Position numbers and translations under genes: made by a program. DNA of 64,000 nucleotides from Azospirillum brasilense (lineage in GTDB: Bacteria; Pseudomonadota; Alphaproteobacteria; Azospirillales; Azospirillaceae). Under the pieces are notes generated by a model, which was not told the origin of the DNA, did no database searches, and saw only the letters and a list, made by a program, of their open reading frames with translations. Positions 7,844 to 16,109 of this stretch are shown here, piece after piece (the stretch's first letter is position 1; each line of letters starts with the position of its first letter). The stretch lies in assembly GCF_007827795.1 (NCBI RefSeq), contig NZ_VITI01000005.1:124001-188000 (forward strand), read 5' to 3'.

Positions 7844-9124
7844 ATGACGGCTTGCGGCCTCGATTTCGGCACGTCCAACACGACGCTCGGCGTGCGGACG
7901 GCGGCGGGTGCCGGCTTGGGGGAGGGCGGTTATGGCCTGCTTCCTCTCGATGGCGCGCGGACCACCCTGCCCAGTGCCGTCTTCTTCGATTTCGAAGCCG
8001 ACGCGGTGACGGTCGGGCAGGCGGCCATCGACGCCTATGCGTCGGGCGTCGAGGGGCGGCTGATGCGCTCGATCAAGTCGATGCTGGGCACCGACCTGAT
8101 CGACGCCGACACCGCGCTCCGCAAGGGCCGCATCACCTTCCGCGCGGTCATCGCCAGCTTCCTGGCCGCGGTCAAGGAGCGGGCTGAGACCGCGCTCGGC
8201 GGCGAACTGACCGACGTGGTGCTGGGTCGCCCGGTGCATTTCGTGGACGGCGACCCGGCGGGCGACGCCGCGGCGGAGGAGGTGCTCGGCGAAATCGCCC
8301 GATCCGTCGGCTTCCGCGGCATCTCCTTTCAGTATGAGCCCATCGCCGCCGCGCTCGACTACGAGCAGCAGGTGGAGCGGGAGGAATTGGCCCTGATCGC
8401 CGACATCGGCGGCGGCACCTCGGACTTCTCGATCGTTCGCATCGGGCCGGAGCGGCGCGGGCGGGCCGACCGCAGCGCCGACATCCTGGCCAACGACGGC
8501 ATCCGCGTCGGCGGCACCGACTTCGACCGCGACCTGTCGCTGGCGACGGCGATGCCGCTGCTGGGCCATGGCAGCGCCATGAAGCGCCCCGGCCTGCTGG
8601 CGCCCAAGCATCTCTTCCTCGACCTGGCGACCTGGTCGAAGATCAACTTCCTCTACACCGCCAAGGCGATGGCCGACCTGGAGCGCTTGCAGCGCGATTC
8701 CGCCACGCCGGACCGCATCGAGCGGCTGATCGGCGTGGTCGAGCACCGGTTGGGCCACGCGCTGGCCATGGCGGTGGAGCGCACCAAGATCGCCCTGTCC
8801 GATGGTCCGGAGGCCGGCTTGCTGTTGGACTGGGGCGGTGCCGGCATGACCCGCCCGGTGTCTGTGGACGAACTGAACGAGGCGACGGCGATCCTGGCCG
8901 GCCGCATCGGCGGGCGGGTGCGCGCCTGTCTGGCCGAGGCCGGCACGCTGCCGGCGGAGATCGACGCGGTGTTCCTGACCGGCGGCTCCACGCTGCTGCC
9001 GCAGGTGCGGGCGGCCATCCTGGCCGAACTGCCCGGCGCCCGCGTGGTCGAGGGCAACATCTTCGGCTCGGTCGGCACCGGCCTGACCATCGAGGCGGCG
9101 CGGCGCTACGGCGGGACCGCCTGA
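7844..9124 (+). CDS. Hsp70-family ATPase lacking a substrate-binding domain (YegD-like)
   Basis: A 426-residue protein made of the actin/Hsp70 nucleotide-binding fold only. Phosphate-1 motif CGLDFGTSNTTLG is at the N-terminus, phosphate-2 IADIGGGTSDFSIVRIG near residue 186, and the adenosine motif LTGGSTLLPQVR near 380. There is no C-terminal peptide-binding domain, as in E. coli YegD (about 450 aa). Clients are unknown. It is followed at once by a strong terminator that also faced the original end of glnA before the mobile element inserted. Confidence 0.88.
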   Translation: MTACGLDFGTSNTTLGVRTAAGAGLGEGGYGLLPLDGARTTLPSAVFFDFEADAVTVGQAAIDAYASGVEGRLMRSIKSMLGTDLIDADTALRKGRITFRAVIASFLAAVKERAETALGGELTDVVLGRPVHFVDGDPAGDAAAEEVLGEIARSVGFRGISFQYEPIAAALDYEQQVEREELALIADIGGGTSDFSIVRIGPERRGRADRSADILANDGIRVGGTDFDRDLSLATAMPLLGHGSAMKRPGLLAPKHLFLDLATWSKINFLYTAKAMADLERLQRDSATPDRIERLIGVVEHRLGHALAMAVERTKIALSDGPEAGLLLDWGGAGMTRPVSVDELNEATAILAGRIGGRVRACLAEAGTLPAEIDAVFLTGGSTLLPQVRAAILAELPGARVVEGNIFGSVGTGLTIEAARRYGGTA

Positions 9125-9152
9125 GGTTCCTTCAAAGAGCCGGACAAGAAGA

Positions 9153-9183
9153 AGCCCACCGGCGCTGCCGCCGGTGGGCTTTT
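9153..9183. terminator. Strong bidirectional terminator
   Basis: An 11-bp perfect stem (agcccaccggc 9153-9163, gccggtgggct 9170-9180) has a T run on the + side and an A-rich, pyrimidine-on-complement side on the other. It ends the Hsp70-like gene. Because the displaced glnA tail lies just beyond it on the - strand, it probably also served glnA before the insertion. Confidence 0.88.
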
Positions 9184-9278
9184 CTGTGTTCTGTCCTGCG
9201 GCTCGTCCCTCCGGTGGTGCCCGCCGCGCCGCGAGGGCGGGGCGGACACCAGGAACCGGTGGTCCGAGGCCCGATGGA

Positions 9279-9305
9279 TCAGACCGAGTAGTACATCTTG
9301 TACTC
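9279..9305 (-). pseudogene. Displaced original 3' end of glnA (element-chromosome junction)
   Basis: Read on the - strand this 27-bp piece encodes EYKMYYSV and a stop, exactly the C-terminus of the glutamine synthetase whose functional copy ends at 32740. Codons differ: TAC TAC TCG GTC TGA here, TAT TAC TCC GTT TGA in the intact gene. The piece is the chromosomal end pushed away by integration of the mobile element. The core gtaca-tct-tgtac (9291-9303) is an inverted repeat of the kind bound by tyrosine integrases. Confidence 0.85.
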
Positions 9306-9349
9306 CTCTTCGACCTTTAACGCATTGAATTCACTTGGTTTTGGAGCGG

Positions 9350-9373
9350 AAAAAGTCTAACGCGTTAGACTTT
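9350..9373. repeat. Perfect palindrome at left element end (likely integrase arm sites)
   Basis: The 11-mer aaagtctaacg (9352-9362) is followed directly by its exact complement (9363-9373). It overlaps the stop codon of the integrase gene (9365-9367). The 13-mer aaaaagtctaacg (9350-9362) recurs exactly at 32701-32713 near the other end, and cgttagac recurs at 32638-32645. This placement fits arm-type binding sites. Confidence 0.7.
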
Positions 9374-10411
9374 CTTGTTCCGGCGACGTTCCGCCTTCTC
9401 CCACTTTTTGATGGCCGCCCGAGCCATCGCGCCCGTGCGTGGCAGGTACGTCTCGAGGATTTGCCGCGTCGTCTGGATGTTGTGTCCGGATACAGCGCTG
9501 ATCTGTGTCTCGGTTGCTCCAGCCTCGGCCATGCGGACGCAGGCCGTACGCCGCAAGTCGCGCGCCTGCAGCCCGGAGTCGGCGAGGCCGGCCTTGGCCA
9601 GGATCTCCCGGAAGGCAGCGTTGAACGCTGGGTAGCTCATCGACTTGCTGTTGTACGCGACGATGGTGGTGGCCGTTGGCCGCAGGTTCTCCAGGTGCGC
9701 AGCCAGCGCCGAGTGACACGGCACTTCGACCAGCGTGTTGGTTTTTTGCTGGCGGACGAGGGCGGCGCCCGACCGCAGATGCGACCAACCCATCTTAAGC
9801 ATGTCGATCGGGCGCTGGGCGAAGTAGTGCAGCAGATGGAACGCGGTAATCATGGCCTCGGCGCGCGGGTGCGACCCTGCGGCCTCGAGCCAGACGGCGA
9901 TCTCCTCTTCGGACCAGATGCGTTCGCGGGCCGCCGGCGCCGAGAGATCGAGATTGGTAGCGTGGTTGTCTGGGACAATCCGCCAGTACTGCGCCGTTTT
10001 GAACAGGTTGCGGAGCACAGCGGCGACTTTCCGGTCATCGCCGATTCCCTCATAGGTTTCGATGAAGTCGAGGACCATGCGGCGGTCGAATACCTCGAAC
10101 GGCAGGCCGGGACCGAGTTCGCATATGTCGTCCAGGAGGCGATTGTAGTACTTCAGCGTGCCCGCCGACAGCTTGCCGTAGGATTTGCTCTCCTTGTACT
10201 TGTTGATGACCCATGCGATGCTACCCTCTGCTACCACCTGCACGCCAGCGGCAGCGCGGTCAGCTTGGGCGTTGAGCTGCTCGGCCCGCGCGAACCGCTT
10301 CACCGGGTCGTCCGGCAACCGGCAGAGCGGATGGCCCTTGCGATCCCAATACCACCGCGACTTGCCGTTGGCGTTACGCCGCTCGGTTACGTAGCGCAGC
10401 TTTACGCGCAT
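9365..10411 (-). CDS. Tyrosine recombinase/integrase of the element
   Basis: A 348-residue phage-type integrase that would cut and join the glnA 3' end with the element. The C-terminal catalytic domain shows the first Arg in HYFAQRPIDMLKM (about residue 199), the second box DLRRTACVRMAEAG (about 286; the usual His of HxxR is replaced by Arg), SGHNIQTTRQ (His about 309) and the tyrosine nucleophile in LETYLPR (about 320). The N-terminal 100 residues form the arm-binding and core-binding parts. Its stop lies in the 22-bp palindrome and its start overlaps the AlpA-like gene by 38 nt. Confidence 0.92.
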   Translation of the reverse strand: MRVKLRYVTERRNANGKSRWYWDRKGHPLCRLPDDPVKRFARAEQLNAQADRAAAGVQVVAEGSIAWVINKYKESKSYGKLSAGTLKYYNRLLDDICELGPGLPFEVFDRRMVLDFIETYEGIGDDRKVAAVLRNLFKTAQYWRIVPDNHATNLDLSAPAARERIWSEEEIAVWLEAAGSHPRAEAMITAFHLLHYFAQRPIDMLKMGWSHLRSGAALVRQQKTNTLVEVPCHSALAAHLENLRPTATTIVAYNSKSMSYPAFNAAFREILAKAGLADSGLQARDLRRTACVRMAEAGATETQISAVSGHNIQTTRQILETYLPRTGAMARAAIKKWEKAERRRNKKV

Positions 10412-10679
10412 TGATGGACTCCGTGAGCTTCGTCTTGGCGTGCGATACGGTCCCGGCGGAATCTTTGCTCAATCCGCTGAGTCCGTCGAGGGCTTGATCG
10501 AGCGCTCGAAGGTCCCAGACGTTCCTCGCGATTCCGGCTCGGTTGAGCGGGAGCGGAGGCGGGTAGAGCCCAGCCTGGATCGCTCTCTCAAAGGAGGGTG
10601 CGGACAGACCGACGTACTCGGCGGCCTCATCGATCGTGAGGCATCGTTTCGAGATGTTGGCCGGCAGCACCTTTCGCAT
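10374..10679 (-). CDS. AlpA/excisionase-like small DNA-binding protein
   Basis: A 101-residue protein with an N-terminal MerR/AlpA-type helix-turn-helix: CLTIDEAAEYVGLSAPSFE then a wing ending NVWDLRALDQAL. Such proteins either bend att DNA for excision or activate the integrase. The start at 10679 gives the normal distance to the helix-turn-helix; the frame could be extended 19 residues upstream. It overlaps the integrase start by 38 nt, which suggests translational coupling and shared control of integration and excision. Confidence 0.75.
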   Translation of the reverse strand: MRKVLPANISKRCLTIDEAAEYVGLSAPSFERAIQAGLYPPPLPLNRAGIARNVWDLRALDQALDGLSGLSKDSAGTVSHAKTKLTESINARKAALRNRAA

Positions 10680-10790
10680 CGCGTCACCTTGGATGTGACG
10701 GCACCATCGCCGCCGAAGCGTATTTCGGTCCGGCAATTTTGGGCGTCCCCAGACCGCAGAAAAAAGTGCAGGGATTTGGTGCTGAATCTT

Positions 10791-13031
10791 CTATGCGCCA
10801 GTGATCTCTTGCTCCGGTCCCGCTTGGCGCCTGGAGGCGGCGCGGTATCCGGCGGGGGCGGTGCCGTTTGAGGTCCGGTCCACGAGGTCGACCCTCGCCG
10901 CGCTTGGCGGGTACATCCGGTCGAGCCAACGCTCATGCGCATCGCACGCGTGCTGGTGGTTGCGCGCGATCTCGCGGGTCAGAAGGGTCTGAACTTGGTC
11001 CGCGCCCTCGCCAGTACCCTTTCCGGACAACCATGCCCGGGCGGCGACGAGAAGGGCCCGCCACGCCTCGTCCAGGCGGCGACGAGGAGGAGCGTCGGCG
11101 GCGTCTCCGCCATGCCGCTGCCGGGCCGCCCACCAGTCCATGAGGGCGCCGACGTAGCACGCCAGGAGCCCCATAATGGGTTCATCGGAGGGAAGAGGCG
11201 GCATCCCTGCCGGGGCCTGCACCGGCGTCGAGGCCGTCCGGCGCGGCGCCGTCGCCGCCAGATCCCTGATCCGACGGGTGGCCAGCTTGAGACTGTGGGC
11301 GTCATGTCGGCGCGTTTCCTCCGACGACAGCGGGCTGGAGTTCGGCTCCTGGAACCGACGACCACGATCATCGGCACGCACCGATCCGCGAAGCGCGGGC
11401 TCGAGAGGTGGGATGGGGTCGTGCCGCCGCTTGTCCAAGGGGCGCGGGGCGTTCATATGGTGGTCGGCAGCCAGCGTGCTGGACGGCGTCACCGGCCCGA
11501 TCCCGTCGTGCGGGTGGGCCCAGGCGGCCGATCCGGGATCGCTCCGCCCAGAAGCCGCGGCACTCCGCTCCACCTCAACCATGGATTGCTGTTGAGTGGG
11601 ATGCGGAGGCGATACGCCCGTCCTGGCACCTTTCCCCGCCTCCGTCTTCGACGTCGCTCGCCGAGAGGCCAAAGCGCCTGACCGGAGTTCTCCGTTGTCC
11701 GCCGTTTGCCTTGTCCGCCGTGGGGCCGGCGTCACGACACGAACGGATGTCGGCGGCGGACTCGCGCTCGGCTCGGCCACGCGCCGGCCGTCCGACGGTG
11801 GCTTCATGGGGACCATACCGGTGGTCGGCGACGAAGGAGCGGTGGACCAGGTGGGCGCGGGCGGCGATGCATCCCCGTCCACGTCCCTCATCTCCGGAGC
11901 GGCGGCGTCATCTGCTGCGTCCGGCATCATGGTGGTCGCGCCGGCGCCCAGCCGGCAGACGATCGGCGCCGGGGACGGCCGCGTCGGGGCCACGTCGTCG
12001 GGTTCGGTCGGCCAGTAGGATTCCGCATCGTCCATCGGCGCCGGCGCGATGGATTCCTTCCGCTCCGCCGGCGAGGTGACAAGGTGAGCTGCGAGCCCGC
12101 CTGTCTCCTCGGAGGTCGACGGTACCTTCTCCGGGCCCACGCCCTCGCGCAGGCGGCCGCGAAGCTCCTCGACGGTCGGCAAGGCTTCAACGACGCCCTC
12201 GAGATCCTTGCGCACGCGCGCCGCGGTCCAGGCGCCGCGCTCGCCGGCCGCCAGCAGGCGATGGAGCGCCCAGGCTTCGCCGGCGGGGTCGACCGCGAGC
12301 ACCGCGTTGCGCCGATCGCCCCGGGCGAGGGCGAAGCCGGCCTCGGCCAGGGCGGCGCGGCGCGCGAGCGGGCTGTCGGCGAGCTGCCACGCCGCGGCGG
12401 CGCACTCGGCGGCGGTCGCCTTGCGGGAGCCTGAGCGGCTCTCCTGCTGCGCCTCGGCTTCCGAGCGGCCGGCGCGCGGACGCTGCCGTTCGGTCAGACA
12501 GCGGAGTTGTCCGGCTTCCTCGCTGAATCCGTTCCGCTCGAGGTAGGCCACGACGGCCCGGTTGTGGGCGCCCTTCGTCAGGGGGTGCCTGAAGCGCAGT
12601 TCGCAGAGACGGGCGACGACTTCGTTCGCCTGGAAGGAATGTCCAAGATGGACGGCTCTGCCGTCGGGGCGGATGCGCAGGTAGGCGCGGTGCCGGTGAC
12701 TGGGCCGGCCGGAGTCCCCCGGCTTGGCGTGCTCGACCTCGATGTAGGGCTGCCCGAAGAGGCCATGCTGCTCCTCGTAGAGCCCCCAGGCATCGGTCCA
12801 CTCATCGTTCGACAGGGGCTTGGCGGGCGAGATAGAAGCGTGGACAAGGAAGTCGCGCGCCCGTGAGTTGGCGATCCGCCACTGCGCCTCGAACTGGCGC
12901 AGGGCGACATGGACGTCCAGCGCGACCACGCCGCGCCCGTCGATGATCGTCACGGCCTCGTTGGCGTCGGTCCGGGTGAGGTGGGCGGAGAGCCAAGCCG
13001 CTTCGCCGCGCTGGGTTGTCTTGATGATCAT
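10791..13031 (-). CDS. Relaxase/mobilization nuclease with long disordered tail
   Basis: A 746-residue protein. The first 250 residues match the relaxase/mobilization nuclease family: MIIKTTQRGEAAWLSAHL at the start, DFLVHASISPAKPLS, and the metal-binding RPSHRHRAYLRI histidine cluster near residue 112. It would nick oriT and lead the strand into a recipient. From about residue 300 on, the chain is rich in Pro, Ser, Ala and Arg, low in complexity and probably disordered, with another folded stretch near the end (MGLLACYVGALMDWWAARQ). The ATG at 13031 overlaps the mobC stop as ATGA. Confidence 0.8.
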   Translation of the reverse strand: MIIKTTQRGEAAWLSAHLTRTDANEAVTIIDGRGVVALDVHVALRQFEAQWRIANSRARDFLVHASISPAKPLSNDEWTDAWGLYEEQHGLFGQPYIEVEHAKPGDSGRPSHRHRAYLRIRPDGRAVHLGHSFQANEVVARLCELRFRHPLTKGAHNRAVVAYLERNGFSEEAGQLRCLTERQRPRAGRSEAEAQQESRSGSRKATAAECAAAAWQLADSPLARRAALAEAGFALARGDRRNAVLAVDPAGEAWALHRLLAAGERGAWTAARVRKDLEGVVEALPTVEELRGRLREGVGPEKVPSTSEETGGLAAHLVTSPAERKESIAPAPMDDAESYWPTEPDDVAPTRPSPAPIVCRLGAGATTMMPDAADDAAAPEMRDVDGDASPPAPTWSTAPSSPTTGMVPMKPPSDGRRVAEPSASPPPTSVRVVTPAPRRTRQTADNGELRSGALASRRATSKTEAGKGARTGVSPPHPTQQQSMVEVERSAAASGRSDPGSAAWAHPHDGIGPVTPSSTLAADHHMNAPRPLDKRRHDPIPPLEPALRGSVRADDRGRRFQEPNSSPLSSEETRRHDAHSLKLATRRIRDLAATAPRRTASTPVQAPAGMPPLPSDEPIMGLLACYVGALMDWWAARQRHGGDAADAPPRRRLDEAWRALLVAARAWLSGKGTGEGADQVQTLLTREIARNHQHACDAHERWLDRMYPPSAARVDLVDRTSNGTAPAGYRAASRRQAGPEQEITGA

Positions 13032-13456
13032 GAAGGCCGCTTCCCCGACACCGCCGCGATGATCCGTTCGGCCAACTCCAGAACGGCCTTCTCGGCCTTG
13101 ACGTAGCCGTCCATGGCAGGCTTGACGGCGCCGGCGTTGCCACGAGCTGCCAGTTGGTTGAGGAGCGTACGGACATGCCGAAGGTCGCTCTGCAGAGCGC
13201 CGAGGAGGGGGAGCGCCGCTTGAAGTTCCGGTGGTGCTGCGATCGCTCTGGGGCGGCGGACCTTCGGGATGGACTGTCCTTGGGAGGACAGGGCAACGGC
13301 GCGCGCGAACTGGGCCGCCGACAGGTCGCGCTCCTCGCCGGCGCGCTGGAGCCGGTCGAACTCGTCCGCCGACACGCGGTAGCTGATCTGACAGGCTCTG
13401 GCGCGCTGCTCGCTTCCGCTCTCGATGCGGGAGGGGCGTCGGGGTGTCTTCGGCAT
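13028..13456 (-). CDS. MobC-like relaxosome accessory protein
   Basis: A 142-residue protein with a ribbon-helix-helix-like N-terminal half (ISYRVSADEFDRLQRAGEER then SAAQFARAVAL) and a helical C-terminus with LRHVRTLLNQLAARGN, the conserved MobC block. It would bind oriT and help the relaxase. The ATG at 13456 has a GAGGAGG ribosome site; longer upstream frames are low-complexity. The stop overlaps the relaxase start (ATGA), the usual mobC-relaxase arrangement. Confidence 0.78.
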   Translation of the reverse strand: MPKTPRRPSRIESGSEQRARACQISYRVSADEFDRLQRAGEERDLSAAQFARAVALSSQGQSIPKVRRPRAIAAPPELQAALPLLGALQSDLRHVRTLLNQLAARGNAGAVKPAMDGYVKAEKAVLELAERIIAAVSGKRPS

Positions 13457-13513
13457 CGCGGCCTCCTCGCGGTGGGGTCCGGGGAGGCAGGCCTCTCCGG
13501 CGGGCGGGTCCAT

Positions 13514-13627
13514 GGGAGGGTTTCCCTCCCTGGCGGGGTCCACGGGGCGGAGCCCCTGGCCGGCCTGCGCGAGTTGGAGTCCCCTTGGGGCGAAAACCGC
13601 GCATGGCTGGCCGTCCGCCCCAAGGGG
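13514..13627. promoter_or_regulatory. Candidate oriT: cluster of inverted repeats upstream of mobC
   Basis: Three hairpins sit in the 283 nt between the KfrA-like gene and mobC: gggaggg/ccctccc with a ttt loop (13514-13530), ggggc/gcccc (13544-13556) and the longer ccccttggggcg/cgccccaagggg (13581-13592 and 13616-13627) around an A-rich spacer. Position next to mobC-relaxase is typical of oriT. No nick site can be assigned from sequence. Confidence 0.45.
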
Positions 13628-13739
13628 CGGGACGAGGGGGGAGATGGCGGCCGACGATGAAGGCGCAACGGGGAGAACGACGATCGGGACTGCAGGGAGG
13701 ACAGCGGCGGCGATCGAGGTGCCGACGCCGTCCTCCGGG

Positions 13740-14828
13740 TCAGGCGGCCACGAGCGGCGGCGGCGCGTCGGACGATCCGCCGTCGGCCGGGGACGGTGCG
13801 GTCAGCACCAGGTTCGCCAGGGGCTGGTCGGCCGAGGTCGTCTCCGGCTCCGGCGGGGGAGCGGCGCGATTTTTCTCTGCGCGCGTCGTTGGGGTGGCGG
13901 CGGCGCGCTTCGCCGGGCGGGCACGGGGCTGAACCGAGGGCGTCGTCGGCGGCGCGGCGGCGCAGGCCATCGCGGTGGTCAGCTGGACGACGACCTCGCC
14001 CAGCGCGTTGGCACGCCCGGCGGTTTCGGCGCTGGCGACGAGCTGGGCCGACAGCTCGGCGATGCGGGCCTCGGCAGCCTGCACGGCGGCTTCCAGCGTC
14101 GGGACGCGCGAGGCGGTCCCGAGCAGCTCCTGGTGCCGACGCTCGGCCCGGTTGGCGGCGTCCTGCAGCTCCACAATGCGGGCTTCGGCCGTCCGAACCT
14201 CGGAGATGCGCTGCTCGAGCTCGGCTTCCAGAGCCGGGATACGCGCCGCCGTCCCGGTCAGTTCACGGATCCGGTTCACCGCGTGGGTGGCGGCGGCGTG
14301 CAGATCGTCGGGATCGTCGGAGGACTCCAGTTCGACCGCGGCCAGTAGAGTGGCGATGATCCCCTGCAGCATCTCCACCTCTTCGGCAGCGGTGTCGAGG
14401 TCCGCGTCGGTCCGCCCCCGGCTCTCCTCGAGGGCGCGCCGCAGCTCTTCGGTCTGCGCTCGCGCCGCGGCGACGGCGGCAGCCCGAGTCGCCGCCTCCG
14501 CAGCGAGAAGCTGGGCAGCCCGTTGCCGCTCGTCGGCGATTGTCCGGGTCAGGATGCTGGCCACGGTCCGCGACAGCCCGTCGGCAACCTGGAGCCACTC
14601 CAGCGGCAGTTCGACCGGCGCCTCTTCCGACAGCGGAGCGGACGGCGCCGGAGAAGGCGGCGTCGGCGGAGACGAAGCGGCGGCGATCTCGCGCAGGTGG
14701 CGGTTGATCGTGGTCATTGAGCCGCCGCCGATCCGATTCCGGACGGCATCGTAGGTCGGCGGGATACCCTGTGCGACGAGCGTGTGGTAGGCGGCCTGCA
14801 CCGCGGCCTGTGTTGCCTTCTGCGCCAT
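13740..14828 (-). CDS. KfrA-like DNA-binding coiled-coil protein
   Basis: A 362-residue protein. The N-terminal 50 residues (from QAAVQAAYHTLVAQGIPPTY to GGGSMTTINRHLREI) match the KfrA N-terminal DNA-binding domain of plasmids. A long alpha-helical coiled coil follows (about 80-290, Ala/Glu/Arg-rich heptads), then a proline-rich basic tail. KfrA proteins bind repeats at their own promoter and help plasmid maintenance. The inverted-repeat array at 14870-14957 starts about 40 bp upstream and is the obvious target. Confidence 0.8.
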   Translation of the reverse strand: MAQKATQAAVQAAYHTLVAQGIPPTYDAVRNRIGGGSMTTINRHLREIAAASSPPTPPSPAPSAPLSEEAPVELPLEWLQVADGLSRTVASILTRTIADERQRAAQLLAAEAATRAAAVAAARAQTEELRRALEESRGRTDADLDTAAEEVEMLQGIIATLLAAVELESSDDPDDLHAAATHAVNRIRELTGTAARIPALEAELEQRISEVRTAEARIVELQDAANRAERRHQELLGTASRVPTLEAAVQAAEARIAELSAQLVASAETAGRANALGEVVVQLTTAMACAAAPPTTPSVQPRARPAKRAAATPTTRAEKNRAAPPPEPETTSADQPLANLVLTAPSPADGGSSDAPPPLVAA

Positions 14829-14869
14829 GATCTCTTCCCGGTTGCATCGAATGATCCAAGGACGAGGCC

Positions 14870-14957
14870 GGCGCCGTAGCCTACACCCCTACACCCCTAC
14901 ACCCCTACGCTACGGTCGGCTGCGGTGTAGGGGTGTAGGATCGTAGGCTACGGCGCC
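14870..14957. repeat. Inverted-repeat and 8-bp direct-repeat array upstream of the KfrA-like gene
   Basis: A perfect 15-bp inverted repeat (ggcgccgtagcctac at 14870-14884, its complement at 14943-14957) encloses three tandem acacccct units (14883-14906) and one inverted unit (14929-14936). It lies just upstream of the KfrA-like start. It could be the KfrA operator, a centromere-like site or an origin. Confidence 0.8.
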
Positions 14958-15061
14958 TTCCCTACGGCCATATGGTTCCCTACGGGCATCGCGTCTTCAG
15001 ACGTGCGGGCCACGGGGACACCGCCCATCCAGCGCATCGCCCTTCCGGGTCCCGCGAAGCG

Positions 15062-15835
15062 TCACGGGCCGAGGAGGTCCTCGACGCCGGCGAACGGCAG
15101 GATTCGGCCGACGCCGCGCAGTCCGCGCAGGGTCGGACGCTCGAGCTCGAGGCGCAGGCGGTCGACCTGCCCATCGGGCACCGCAATGAAGAGTCCTCCC
15201 GGGGGTTGGCCGGCGGTCATGAAGACGTCGCTCAGCCGAACCAGAGCCTTGGTCGCCTTGCCGGCGCTGGTCTCGATCTCGTAGAGGCGGAAGGGCTGGC
15301 CGGCGCGCAGCACGACGACGTCGACCTGGGCGAGGCTCCGGTCGGCCGCCGCGTCGCCGAGGCCGGGGAGAGTCCTGGTCAGGCGATCATGCAGGCCTGG
15401 ATGCCTCCCACGATCGCCTGCCGGTAAGTAGACTGCGTCGCCCAGCATGAGATGGAAGCCGGCCAGCAGTCCCTGAAGGCGCTCGTGCCGTGACAGCGGC
15501 CGGAGCGCGCCAGGGGCGGCCGTTGGGGCGCCGGTGCCCGCCAACGAGATCGCGCGGATGAGGGAGCCCGGCTTCACCTCGATGTCCGCGTAGCGGCCGT
15601 TCCGGGCGGGCGGAAGCAGCTTGGCGCGCAGTTCGTTCGCGATCTGCCCGGTCGCCTTGCCGGCACGATGCGGAGCGTGGACCGCGGCCAGCAACTCCGC
15701 GAGGCGGCTGGCGTGGAGCCAGCTCCCCAGGATGGCTGGATGGCGCAGCAGGGACAGAGCATCGCCGACGAGAGAGCCCGGCCGATGGCGGGCGGAGGCG
15801 TGTGCGGCGGCGATCGGGGCGAGGGGAAGAAGCAT
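15062..15835 (-). CDS. Hypothetical protein, possible PD-(D/E)XK-like fold
   Basis: A 257-residue protein with no family I can name. The C-terminal half has a hydrophobic strand with Asp (AQVDVVVLRAG, about residue 175) followed by FRLYEIETSAGKATKALVRL (about 185-205) and a further strand LFIAVPDG. A D, then ExE or ExK, then an Ala/Leu helix is the layout of PD-(D/E)XK enzymes, but the usual Lys is absent (EIE), so this is only a structural guess. The start at 15835 has a CGGAG ribosome site; upstream extension is low-complexity. Its neighbours are plasmid-type genes. Confidence 0.6.
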   Translation of the reverse strand: MLLPLAPIAAAHASARHRPGSLVGDALSLLRHPAILGSWLHASRLAELLAAVHAPHRAGKATGQIANELRAKLLPPARNGRYADIEVKPGSLIRAISLAGTGAPTAAPGALRPLSRHERLQGLLAGFHLMLGDAVYLPAGDRGRHPGLHDRLTRTLPGLGDAAADRSLAQVDVVVLRAGQPFRLYEIETSAGKATKALVRLSDVFMTAGQPPGGLFIAVPDGQVDRLRLELERPTLRGLRGVGRILPFAGVEDLLGP

Positions 15836-16109
15836 GGCGGTCTCCGTGCCTGTGGTCGCCCGGCGGAATGCCGGCGACGGGGCAAGGAGGGCGGTGGACC
15901 GCCAGTGCAGGTGTTCTGCCGGATCGCCCCGTGGATCGCCAATCCGCCATGCGGCGGCCGCGCGCTCCAGAGCCATCGGATGAGCCATGAAGCGACTCTG
16001 CATTTTCCGGGAAACGTCTCGTGAACGCGATCCCATATGCCCATCGGCCCCTGCGCTTGACCGCGCCGATCCACGGATCGGCTGCCGTCATCACGACAGG
16101 AGTCCTCCC

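Noticed and set aside
14883..14906. Octamer repeats as part of a CRISPR array
   Set aside because: Units are only 8 bp, contiguous without spacers, and no cas genes exist in the window.
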